Positions 34,909 through 45,019 of a DNA stretch of 64,000 bases are shown here, in pieces (position 1 is the first letter of the stretch; every line of letters starts with the position of its first letter). The notes below the pieces were generated by a model, which searched no databases, was not told where the DNA came from, and worked only from the letters and a program-made list of their open reading frames with translations. Origin of the DNA: Actinomortierella ambigua (lineage: Eukaryota; Mortierellomycota; Mortierellomycetes; Mortierellales; Mortierellaceae); the NCBI GenBank assembly GCA_016098155.1, contig JAAAJB010000042.1:1-64000 (forward strand), written 5' to 3'. Both the position numbers and the translations under genes were made by a program.

Positions 34909-36878
34909 GTGACTGTCACTTCGCCAGGGGCCCGAAGGCGAACACATCCGTCCATGCATTTGTTCATACTCTTGATCAGCTTCATGCAAAAATTCAGTGG
35001 ACACCCGCAACTGCGACTCCAATCCGCAAAGGCTAACGCCGCGTTGGGCTGGACCCGAGGCGCTGGTCAGTCTCGTCAGCAGACTGTCCTTTGCAAAGCA
35101 CACTTTCGGATAAACGAGCAACAACTTCGTCAGCACCACCAACGGAGACCCGCCTTCAACTCGGGTGCAACCTGTCGTCCTCTACAGCAGTTGCAGCAGC
35201 AGCAGCAGCAGCAACATCATTACCACCACCTCTCTTCAAGGAACACTCCGGATTCAGTCTTTCAATCTTTCTGCCAACGTCGGTTTCTGGCCCGATCGAC
35301 ACGCCCGCACCTCAGGACGACGGCAGCAACGTCGACCACATCATCAGCATCATCATCATCATCAGCAACAACAGCGGCAGCAACTGCATCATCCTCCCCG
35401 CGGTACTCGGCGAAAGGGTGGCACGCACATACGGGCCTGGGCTATGTCCATCCCCACTTGATGCGCAACTTTCGAAAAAAGGACAAGTTTGTCTTTGGAG
35501 TTTCCAACACGGACGACGGCCCTGCAGCGTCGTCCTCTTCTTCGTTCTCCAACGGCGGCGCTGATGCGGATAGTGCTACTGCTACCAAGTTTGCGCCTCG
35601 CCCCACGGGACGGATCTCAGAAGAGCTCGGGATTCTATGTGCGGCGCTTCGTCGGGTTGGCGCTCGTCAAGTCTTTACGGGACCCAACATCCACATTGTC
35701 GACACCCCCAAGAGTTGTGCCGACGCCCTGGCTCTGATCCAGGAGTACTATCAGACGGTCCGTGGTGAGATTGGCGCCGTCGGCTTTGACTCGGAGACGA
35801 CTGTTTACCGGACTTGGGACAGCTCGTTCAACAAGCGGACATCCATTTTACAGATTGCCACGGAGGACGTTTGTTTGATCGTTCAGTTGTTTTACATGAC
35901 GGGCAAGGGAAAGAACCCGGGCGCGATCCCAGACATTCTCCGTGAGTTCCTGAAGGATCCGAAACAAGTCAAGGTCGGCGTGGGGATTGCGAGCGATGCG
36001 GAGGACCTGTCAAAGAGCTACGGCCTTCAGATCGCGGGACTGGTGGATCTGGCGCAGTTGGCTTCTCAAAAGGGGTTCACACCAGCGTCCATGTCACTTG
36101 TGAATCTCGACGACAAATTTGGGTCGGAGGATTGGTCGGTCGTCAAGACCAGTGATATCTACTACTGGGACTTTGATCAGCAGATGCTCCACCGAGATGC
36201 CATCTGGTACTCGGCTATCGATGCCCTGGCTTGTAAGGCCATCTATGAGAATCTGCAGCGAGGCTCGCTCAAGTCCACCTATGTCCCCTGGGAGAAACGC
36301 TTCCCCATGACCCCGCAACAAGAGTATAAAGACATCATTCAGTTCTTGCACTTTAAGATCAAACCGAACAAGGTAGGTCACGCCATGCTGGCTAGGAAAT
36401 CGAGACAAGTCGAAGCAGGGAAGAAAAGATTGAGAAGTTAGTAACCTCCGCACTTTTTTTTTTTTTTTCGCAGACANNNNNNNNNNNNNNNNNNNNNNNN
36501 NNNTTTTTTGAATGATAGCTTTATCCCATAGAAAGTATCAAGATCCTGCTCACAAAGAGCTATCCCCGCCTCAAACAGATTCACCCGCCTGAGAAAGTGT
36601 CGGATTTGGCAGACATCTACATCTCCAAGATGTTGAAGGATGGCGCTCTTGTTGTCGACGAGAATTTTGCCAGCAAGGAAGAACTCCAGCTCACTGCCGA
36701 CGAAATCATCTCTGCTACCCATCCAGGTCTCGCTCTCAGGCTTGCGACCAAGGATGGAGCGACACAAAGCAAGGACCCCCAGCAGCCGTTAACGACCGTG
36801 TCATCACCCCAGGCAGCGTCTATTGACAACACATCAACCGTGCCATCGCCACCAAAGGAAGAGTCTGCGCCACTTTAA
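34909..36878 (+). CDS. DEDDy 3'-5' exonuclease (WRN-exonuclease-like), interrupted by an assembly gap
   Basis: Nuclease of the DnaQ/RNase D-WRN superfamily that removes nucleotides from 3' ends. The first exon runs 34909-36372. Catalytic motifs counted from that start: D294-S-E296 (motif I, GFDSET), D363 (motif II, GIASDAEDL) and Y434...D438 (motif III, YSAID). The N-terminal ~230 residues are low complexity with a Gln run and may include a mitochondrial presequence; in-frame Met codons at 34954 and 34984 are equally possible starts. After a GTAGGT donor, an acceptor at about 36473 leads into ACA and a run of 27 N (36477-36503). A last exon begins at 36531 and ends at 36878. Frame arithmetic requires an exon inside or beside the gap, so the protein cannot be completed. 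The last exon has YPRLKQIHPPEKVSDLADIY. Confidence 0.82.
36477..36503. other. Assembly gap (27 N)
   Basis: Unknown bases flanked by T-runs within the exonuclease gene. The last exon needs one base carried over, while the exon before the gap ends in phase 0. A small coding exon is therefore missing or truncated here. Confidence 0.95.
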
Positions 36879-37212
36879 AATGCACCACCACCACCACTAC
36901 TACATCCGTCATCACCATCATCAACATAATCATCATCATCATAATCATCATCACCCTTATCACCATCATTGTCACGGAACAAGGCGAGTCAAAGCATGAC
37001 ATACCCTTGCGACAGAGCATCCCATGCTCATGATGCACAGTTCCACTACAATAAACTGTTGTCCTTTTAGATCTTTTATAAGCAATGGTGACATATATTT
37101 GCTGCCTTTACATAAAAAAAGAAGAAGAGGAGGAAGAGAGAGTCCTCCACTGAGATGAAACTTTTGTCTCGAACCCGACATATCCGGGGGCACACATTCG
37201 TCCCCAAGGGAA
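36879..37212. repeat. CAC/CAT trinucleotide-rich 3' intergenic tract
   Basis: From about 36882 to 36970 the sequence is an imperfect repeat of CAC, CAT and ATC units, between the converging exonuclease and F-box genes. No coding frame is supported. Confidence 0.6.
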
Positions 37213-39504
37213 CTAACTTTGGAAGGCAAAGGTTTGATCGTTGAATCTCAAGATGGAGGAGCGTGAGTTGAGCGGCGGCGGCTCGCTGAATGTTACAGTG
37301 GTTAGACCCATCATTTTCACATCTGCTCTCGTCACCTGTCGTGAAGTAGTGAGCGAAACGGGACAAGGGTGTCGACGGAGACACCCTACCAAACAAGACG
37401 TCGTGAACCCTGTACATTTCATGAGCGTCAGATGCTCAAGGTTCGGAAGGACATTCAAAAGAAGCACCTCCAGCGTGTCATCCGAAAAGTCCCATCGGCC
37501 CACGAGCGAGATCTTTTTCAGCGCCTGGGCGACATGGCGTCCAACGCTCCTATCGCCACCACTGTCGCCACAGTTGCCCATATCAGCTATCGCATCGAAA
37601 GCGCCATGACTGGGAGAACGATCTTCACCGGACTGGGGCGGTGACAACGGCCATGACGAAGGGAATGTTGTGTCACACCATTCTTTGGGAAGGACCAGAT
37701 CTACCCGTTTCGACCAAGTCATCCGGAGTCGGAGCGTCTCGAGCTGGGGGCAGTACGCCAGTAGCTTCATCTCAAACCACATGGCATATTCACCGACCAG
37801 GCTCAGCTCAGTAAGGTTCGGGAGATACCAATCCCAGGTCCAAAGGCTCCTCGCCTGGTGTTCCTGTTCCCGGTTGGCATAGATGTGGGATTCGACGCGC
37901 GTTTCCATGGGGCGGCAAGATTGGACGGTCAATGTCTGGAGCTTCTGACACTCGTGAAGTGTGGCTGGATGAAACTGCACGGCGGGTGACCCGACGAGGC
38001 TCAAGTGGGAAAGGCAGGGCCATCGGCAGACTTTCCACCGATCGACGGGCTTGTCCACGAGCGTCTGCAAAGCATCGTGCAGCGTAATCGACTCGAGTCG
38101 CGGGCTGAAACTGAGGGTCTGCGGCCCTAGCCAAAGACGACGCGGTGACTTGATGGAGAGATGCCGAAGGCGTGGGCTGTGCGAGGGGCCGATGCGCAGC
38201 GTTAGAGACGGACTCCTGGTATCACCGCGAATCTCCACATGTTCGAGCGTCTCGCCAAAGGCTCGAAACAGGTCGGTGACGGGTCTGTCCCAGACTCGAC
38301 AGGTCATGTTCAGCTGAACGGTCTTCAATGGGCAAGGGGATGAGCCCTCGTCGTCCTCACTATCGCTGTCATCGTCTTTGTCTTCAAAGTCGAGCCCATC
38401 GCTACTATTGCCATCCATCAGGAGCGAGTTTCCTCCTCCTATTCCTCTTAATTTCCCACCAGTTTTGGCCGCGACGGCCCACCGGAAGATGAGTGCGTCT
38501 CCGACGCTTGTTTCGAGGCGGGACAATTGACAGCACTGCTGGAGTATCTTTTGCAGGGAGAGGTCTGGCCACCATCGCGCCATGGCATCCCAGGATGTCG
38601 ACGCCGGCAGGTCCAGCGACTCGAGGTGGCTGAAATCCACCTCACCCGCCCAGGCGGAGAATCGGTCCCAATTATGTGGCCCGATCGCTTTGGGCTGTCG
38701 AAGCGGCGCTAGGTGTCTCAGCATGTCCTGCATAAGCGTCTTGGACATCGTTGACGGGGGGGATGAAGTATCGGATTGTAAAAAGGTGAGCGACAGGAGG
38801 GACTTTGGTCCGCGGTAGATGGCCAGGTTATTGAGGAGTTGCATGCCCTGAGCCAGGTTTGAGTACGTCCTCCCTTCACTCCCGTGCGAGGCATAGGTGG
38901 TGGGATCAAGCACGATCGACCGCAGGCTGGTCCACTTGTCCATTGTGGCCAGGTACTGCGTAGTCTCTCCCGTGTAAATATACAGGCTTTCGATTCGTTC
39001 GGGCTGGTGTCCACAGGCGGCCCAAGTGAGCAAGTGCTGCATGCCTGCAGTGGTCAGGCGTGCGTTCATGCCAAAGTCGGACGCAAAGATGGTCATTGTG
39101 CGATAAGTGCCCAAGTACTTGCTGAACTTTTGTGGGTTTGGGCCCCAATGGAACTGACGAATCAAGCCGAGGTAGTCCGTCGTGGGCTTTGGTTGAGCAG
39201 TCCGCGACGACTGGCTATGGCGATTGTCGTGGGTTGCAAGCTTTTGGACCGAAAGCATGTCTCGATACCGTTCTGTCCGCTCATCGCCCGCCGGCGAGAG
39301 GGAAAGCACCAGCCGCTCAAAGGCATGGAAGGACCGCTTCCTATCCGAAGTTCGAGAGAGAGAGTCAAATGGGTCCCGGTAGAGTTTGCACGCTGCGGCT
39401 CGAAAGAGGGCGTGGCTGACACGGAGGAGCGCGTTCAGGGTCGTGAGGTCCTCGACCGCGTCTAAAACCAGCAAGAGACAATCGAAGGGGAGAGTCTTTG
39501 ACAT
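37213..39504 (-). CDS. F-box-type protein with leucine-rich C-terminal region, copy A
   Basis: A probable substrate receptor of an SCF ubiquitin ligase. Intronless, 763 residues from the ATG at 39504; the frame is open 31 codons further upstream, but the downstream Met puts the F-box at the very N-terminus. Residues about 4-45 (LPFDCLLLVLDAVEDLTTLN, then LLRVSHALFRAAACKLYRDP) follow the F-box pattern. Next comes FERLVLSLSPAGDERTERY, which matches FARLVLSLSPCEDPDVAQL in the F-box protein at 52.9-54.7 kb, so they belong to one family. The rest is a series of irregular Leu-rich units, with an acidic insert (DFEDKDDDSDSEDDEGSS) near residues 375-395. Large intronless F-box/LRR families are common in Mortierella-type fungi. 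The target is unknown. Confidence 0.75.
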   Translation of the reverse strand: MSKTLPFDCLLLVLDAVEDLTTLNALLRVSHALFRAAACKLYRDPFDSLSRTSDRKRSFHAFERLVLSLSPAGDERTERYRDMLSVQKLATHDNRHSQSSRTAQPKPTTDYLGLIRQFHWGPNPQKFSKYLGTYRTMTIFASDFGMNARLTTAGMQHLLTWAACGHQPERIESLYIYTGETTQYLATMDKWTSLRSIVLDPTTYASHGSEGRTYSNLAQGMQLLNNLAIYRGPKSLLSLTFLQSDTSSPPSTMSKTLMQDMLRHLAPLRQPKAIGPHNWDRFSAWAGEVDFSHLESLDLPASTSWDAMARWWPDLSLQKILQQCCQLSRLETSVGDALIFRWAVAAKTGGKLRGIGGGNSLLMDGNSSDGLDFEDKDDDSDSEDDEGSSPCPLKTVQLNMTCRVWDRPVTDLFRAFGETLEHVEIRGDTRSPSLTLRIGPSHSPRLRHLSIKSPRRLWLGPQTLSFSPRLESITLHDALQTLVDKPVDRWKVCRWPCLSHLSLVGSPAVQFHPATLHECQKLQTLTVQSCRPMETRVESHIYANREQEHQARSLWTWDWYLPNLTELSLVGEYAMWFEMKLLAYCPQLETLRLRMTWSKRVDLVLPKEWCDTTFPSSWPLSPPQSGEDRSPSHGAFDAIADMGNCGDSGGDRSVGRHVAQALKKISLVGRWDFSDDTLEVLLLNVLPNLEHLTLMKCTGFTTSCLVGCLRRHPCPVSLTTSRQVTRADVKMMGLTTVTFSEPPPLNSRSSILRFNDQTFAFQS

Positions 39505-39855
39505 GAGAAAAGTGCTGTAGGGAATGTGAACAATGTCGAAGCAAGAAAGAGATTGGGCCCATGGCCTATTCCTGCATACACTGTTCAACCAAGGCAAAGG
39601 GGGGAGGGAAAGAGAGAGGAGGGCTGCTGTCTTAGCACTGCCTCAAGAAACATGCTTTGGCCTCCTCCTACCTCACCTCCTGGTCATCCCTCGTATGGCA
39701 ATATCTGATAATCATACGCGGGGGCAATCACCTTGGTCCCTCGAGGGAGGCAAACCTTCTTTTGGTTTGAACCCACTGATCAATAAAAAAAAAATAGGTT
39801 GCTCCGACATGCGCCTCACGTTTGTTCATTCAACTGTCCTTCTAGCCAGTACATC
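39505..39855. promoter_or_regulatory. Divergent promoter interval, F-box protein A / lysyl-tRNA synthetase
   Basis: 351 nt separate the two start codons on opposite strands. A purine run (about 39596-39622) and an A-run near 39784-39794 are seen. No clear TATA box is found. Confidence 0.45.
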
Positions 39856-42338
39856 ATGAGCCACATTGCTCGCAGTCTCCGTCTCAGGACTGGTGCCCGA
39901 AAGAGCGCCATTATTCCATTGCACCATTCGAGCATTGCTCACGCAAGTGCCTGGTCCCGTCCTGCTGTCGCCTTGTGGCACCGGGCCTACTCTACTCCCT
40001 CAAAGACAAATGACCCCAGTGCCGCTGACATATCCGAGGCTGGCGCCGCGGCGACCTGGTACACTGACAGGCTGCAGCAGCTGAACCAGGCAGGATTCAC
40101 AGCCTACCCAAGGTACCAGCCGCCCGTCCCTGAGCTGCACTCCACCGTTGTCCCTGTGCGTGACCTGATCAGCAAGTATCAGGACACACTCGACAGTGGC
40201 GCCAAGGACGAGTCACAGAAAGTGACCATCAATGGTATGAAAAGGAGAAGAGAGAGCCAGGACACATACAATGGATACCCCTGTCCAATTGAGATGTAGC
40301 CATTGAACAACACGTCTTATGCAACCAAACTTTAGGTCGTATCCACACGAAGCGTGATTCTAGCTCAAAGTTGGTGTGGTTTGATGTCGTGCAGGATGGA
40401 CATCCGATCCAAGCGGTGTTCTCGCGGCGTATGTACAGCGGATCAGACGAGGAGTATGCGCGCCTAGCCAAGCATCTGCATCGCGGTGATCACATCCGTA
40501 AGTAAATAGCATCCCGCCCTGTTTGAAACACACGGACCCTATGATGAAGGTTTCTGCCCAAAGGCTTCCGCGCACCACTCACATTGTTTTTTTAAACAAA
40601 AAAAACTTTAGAGTTAACTGGATATATTGGCAAGACAAAGACGGGTCAGTTGAGCGTATTTGTTACAGATGCGCTGCAGCTGCTGTCGCCATGTCTGCAC
40701 CCGCTTCCTACAAAGTCTGGCCTTCGTGACCCCGAAAAACGATTCAGGAGCCGACATCTCGACCTTTTAATCAATCCCGAAGGCGTGGAAAAGCTCCGGA
40801 AGCGAAGTGAAGTCATTCGGTTCATCCGAAAGTTTTTTGACGATCGTCATTTCTTGGAAGTGGAAACACCCATTCTCTCCACACAAGCAGGTGGTGCCAA
40901 CGCAAAGCCCTTTGCCACCCATGCCAACGCCCTCGGACTGGACATGCAGATGCGTGTCGCACCAGAATTGTATCTGAAGGTAAATGCTGAACTGAAAAAA
41001 AGATGGCTGCAATCAGTCTTGCCTAAGGCCCCTGCTCTCCCTCTCCTTTACCTCGTGAAATGCATGCTGCCAAACTCCCTTCATGTTTTTAACCAAGGAT
41101 TGGATTTTTTTTTCTTGAAATAGCAACTGGTCATTGGGGGCATGGATCGTGTTTATGAGATGGGAAAACAGTTCCGCAACGAAGGCATCGATGCCGACCA
41201 CAACCCAGAGTTTACCACGTGTGAGTTTTACCAGGCGTATGCAACATTGGAGGATTTGTTCTCGACCACGGAAGACATGCTTGAAGGTAAGAATCGATTA
41301 GAAAGGAAACGCAAAAGGATCCACAAATGCTTCTTGTTTTCTTCCGAGCATTGTCATGTTCCTCACCTTGCCACTTTTATCGGCGCGGTCTTTTTGCTGT
41401 TTTTATCCGCTAGGCATGGCCAAGGCTGTATGCGGGTCCACAACCATTCAACATGAAATGGATGATAAGCAGGTCGAGGTCTCATTCCAGAAGCCCTTCA
41501 GGAGGATCAACATCATGGAGACTCTCGAGGAGAAGCTCGGAGAGCCTTTCCCTGACCTCAACAGTAAGAGCTCTCGCCTCGCATTAGTCATCTCAAATGA
41601 AGAGCGATGAACTTTTAACAGGCCTCGACGGTTCCTAGGCTGATGAACAAATTCCTCTTTCCTTGAATCAACTCTTAGACGAGCCTATCCAACAGTTGCT
41701 TTCTCTGTGCAAGAAACATCATGTCTACGTTTCTGCGCCACACACAGTGCCTCGAATTATGGACAAGCTCATCTCGCAGTTTATCGAGCCTGAGTGCATT
41801 CAGCCAACCTTCCTCTGGGGCCACCCACTCATTATGAGCCCCCTTGCCAAGGACATCCAGCTGCCATCCGTAAGTACATCTTCTCCCTCTATTTTCGGTT
41901 TGATCGACGAGAAAAAAAAACTACAAAGGTTGTGAAGTAAGGGTCAAGAGTTTAACGCGCTGCCACTGTTTACTTGTGACTTTTGACGGATTCTCTGCTG
42001 ATGGCCAGGGTCGTGTCGTTGCTGGCCGATTCGAGCTGTTTGTGGTCGGCAAGGAGATTGTGAATGCCTATGAAGAGTTGAATGATCCTGTCCAACAACG
42101 CGAGCGATTTACCAAGCAACAGCAGGACAAGGACTCTGGCGATGAGGAGGCACAGCCAATGGACCTGTCTTTCTGCGGCGCGCTCGAATATGGCCTGCCC
42201 CCAACAGCCGGGTGGGGTATGGGTGTTGATCGTGTCTGCCAGATCCTTACAGGGTCGCACCATATCCGCGATGTGCTTGCCTTCCCAACTATGCGACCCT
42301 TGCCCAAACAGACTTCTCCTGAATCAAACGTTCAATAA
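39856..42338 (+). CDS. MSK1: Lysyl-tRNA synthetase (class II), probably mitochondrial
   Basis: Attaches lysine to tRNA-Lys. Seven exons: 39856-40234, 40336-40497, 40612-40979, 41124-41286, 41414-41563, 41679-41869, 42009-42338, giving 580 residues. The N-terminal 50 residues are basic and Ser/Ala-rich without acidic residues, like a mitochondrial presequence. An OB-fold anticodon domain follows ([19 protein letters not shown]...). Class II motif 1 is around [15 protein letters not shown]. Motif 2 includes F320-RNE-G324 and H329-NPEFT334. Motif 3 ends in G541-MGVDR546. Length and presequence match yeast Msk1 (576 residues). Dual targeting with a cytosolic form from an internal start cannot be excluded. 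MED31 follows 103 nt downstream on the same strand. Confidence 0.93.
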
Positions 42339-42440
42339 ATTACATTTTGCCACCATTTTTTTTTTCAACAGTCCAAAAAAAAAACTCCGTGCAGTCTTCT
42401 TCTACACTCTGCCTCTTTTCGCGCAACCCACAAACGCATA

Positions 42441-43413
42441 ATGGACACGGACACAGGAATGACATCGGATCACCCTCCAGTGGCTGCAACGGAGGATGCA
42501 GTGGCAGCCAATCCATTCCTTGACCAGCCCGAAGATGAGCAGGAGCGGCTGAAGCGATTCCAGATTGAGCTGGAGTTTGTGCAATGCCTTGCCAATCCCT
42601 GGTACCTGCATAGTATGTCTCGTTCACTGCATTCCCAAAAACCACTTGTGCATGAATGCGAGCTCTACTACCAGAGAACCAGAATGGCATTGACAATGGC
42701 TCCCTCGTCTGACTGAAAAGAATGCCAGTGAGGGAGGAGGAGGAGGAGAGGAGGAGAGGAGGAGAGCAAACAAAGAAGCAAACAGGAACATTGACACCCT
42801 CCCACTGTTATTCTTTTGCATCTAGACCTTGCACAGCAACGATATTTCGACGATGAAGCGTTTCTCAATTACATCGACTACCTCCAATACTTCCGGAGAC
42901 CAGAATATGCAAAATTCATAATGTAAGGCGGTTTCTACATACTTTTCTTTTCTTTGATGACCTGGATCAACGACAACTTCTGACCACTGATCTCTGGAGA
43001 ACCCACGTTTGTTTCTCCCATCTACTTCAATCTCTAGCTATCCACACTGTCTACACTTTCTGACACTACTCCAATCGCCATCATTCCGGGAAGCTCTGCT
43101 CAAGCAAGAAACAAGCGCTTTTGTACACGAGAAACAATACTATCACTGGCAGTTCCTCCGGAATCAAGACAAGGTGGTCCGCAAGGAGATTGGTGTCGAT
43201 GGCGTCCCTGTCGAGATAAAGATGGAGGACGATTCGTCCGCTGCAGAACAAGCGATTCAGGGACAAGCACATCCAACCTCTGCATCTGGCAATGGACAGC
43301 CTGCCTCATCCACAGAGATACCAGCGGCAGTAGGAGCTGGAGGAGCTGCTGCCTCTGCACAAATACTACAACCTCAGGCACATGCGAACGTGCTCTCCAA
43401 CGGAGTGCAATAG
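42441..43413 (+). CDS. MED31: Mediator complex subunit 31 (Soh1)
   Basis: Subunit of the Mediator middle module, linking transcription factors to RNA polymerase II in the nucleus. Three exons: 42441-42612, 42826-42922, 43038-43413, giving 214 residues. The conserved core lies at about residues 39-130: FQIELEFVQCLANPWYLH, then NLAQQRYFDDEAFLNYIDYL, then EYAKFI-YPHCLHFL and FVHEKQYYHWQF, in the order seen in all Med31 proteins. Introns fall inside the core, in phase. After the core, about 80 residues are Ala/Gln/Ser-rich and probably disordered; this extension is longer than in yeast Soh1 (127 residues) or human MED31 (131). The gene sits between LysRS and SAP18 with very short spacers. Confidence 0.94.
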
Positions 43414-43565
43414 CACTTTTGAAACTTGAAATAATACAATATGTACCATCGAATTTTGGCCCTTAAACTTTAGCTGTGACACAAATTGTCCTGCATGCAA
43501 CATTGTAACGAACTTACAGCAATTCACCTGTCTTGTCTCCACCCCCCAGTACAAGCACATCAGAC

Positions 43566-44787
43566 ATGACCGACAGGAAAGCTATGGATGCACCTTCAGT
43601 GGATCGCGAGAAGGTACACTAGAAAGACCGTTCAAGAAGTCATTGGCACGGAACTGCATTTGTAACATTCAGCGAGATTGACATTTTCATTCTCGCGCCA
43701 AAACAACACAGCTGTGCCCATTCCTGTTACGGATGTATTATCAAGTCAACTCTTTCCACAAGTAAGGATATCGATGATCTTTCCCCCTCAATAGTCCAGT
43801 CTGGATAATTGGCTATCATATTTGAACACGTACCCCCTTCCTGACCTTTTTTATTACCGTTCCTCTTTTCTTATTAGGGTCGATCAATTTACGCTCACGG
43901 CCACGCCGCCAGCACAGGACGAGTTGCAGCTCTACACATGGAGGGACGCCACATTGGGAGAGATTGCGACGTTGGTACAACAAGCGATTCCTGAAGTCAT
44001 CAACCAATCCCCACAGGCACAACAGTTTGCTGCAGCACCCAGCTCTTTTGCTCAACAAAGCGGTCATAACAGCTCCCCTGCCGCAACCACCACTACCACC
44101 GTCATCCCTCGTCGCATCGCTCATAGTGCCAGCAGTGGACGACCTAGGACCGAACTCACCTCCAGATACGTCCGTCTTCAGTTCCGAATCCTCTCGCTCG
44201 ATCCCAATCGCGCCACCTATGTCGCCCGTGATGTCGGCACCGTCTATCTCGAGCCCAAGGCCCAATCCCCACAACATCCTACATCGTCTTCCTCCTCTTC
44301 TTCCTCACCCAGCGATCACCACAACAACACGAGCATCGACCTTGCCGACCTCCAATGGGTTGTCTCCTCCGTTCAGCCCTCCATGGCTCTTGAAAAGACA
44401 CTGGACTCGATCAGCTTTGTCACCGGCGACTTTATCGACATTGCCATCATGATGCGCTCGGGCGACCAGGCACCTGGCAGCGGCCATTCCAGATCCCACG
44501 GCCTCGATGCTGGTGGTCCAGGCCCTATCGGTGGAGGTGGCCGCGACCGACGACGACGGGATCGGGATCGTTTTTCTGGCCGCCATCGAGATGACCGGCC
44601 TCCTGGTGGTGGTCGTGGTGGAGGTCGTGGTACTCGTGGCGGCGGCGGTGGTGGTGGTGGTGGTGGTGGTGGTGGTAATGCTACAGGACGCGCTGGCGAT
44701 CGATTTGCCGGACGTTTGGGAGCTCTGAACCCGGATATTGAGGGCGATTGGAAACGAGCTCAGCATGAGACATACTCAAGGGGGTAG
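43566..44787 (+). CDS. SAP18: SAP18-family protein (Sin3/histone deacetylase-associated) with RGG tail
   Basis: SAP18 has a ubiquitin-like fold and joins the Sin3-HDAC and ASAP/exon-junction complexes in the nucleus. Three exons: 43566-43613, 43712-43761, 43878-44787, giving 335 residues. The N-terminal VDREK followed by LCPFLLRMYYQVNSFHK matches the family start. Then come VDQFTLTATPPAQDELQLYT and WRDATLGEIATLVQQAIPEV. Near residue 225, LDSISFVTGDFIDIAIMMRS is the conserved end of the fold. Between these, Ser/Gln/Thr-rich inserts lengthen the domain. After it comes an Arg/Gly-rich tail with RGG units and a Gly run near residues 299-311. Human SAP18 is 153 residues, so this version is about twice as long, mostly from low complexity. 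The RGG tail suggests RNA binding (inference). Confidence 0.9.
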
Positions 44788-45019
44788 ACGACACAATAAA
44801 TGGCAGGAAGCAGGCCCACTCGTTGGCAGTAGCCCTCGACTTGTATAAATCAAATGCATTTTTTGTATTTTTTTTTTCTGGAGACCTAGAGCAACTCGTT
44901 TTTTTTGGGATACCCAGTCTCGTCAAGGGTATGGATGAAAAAAAAATGACAAATCAAAGTGTAAACAAAAAGTAAAATGGTACTCTAGATATGAAAAGAA
45001 AAAAAGAACAAATCATTGT

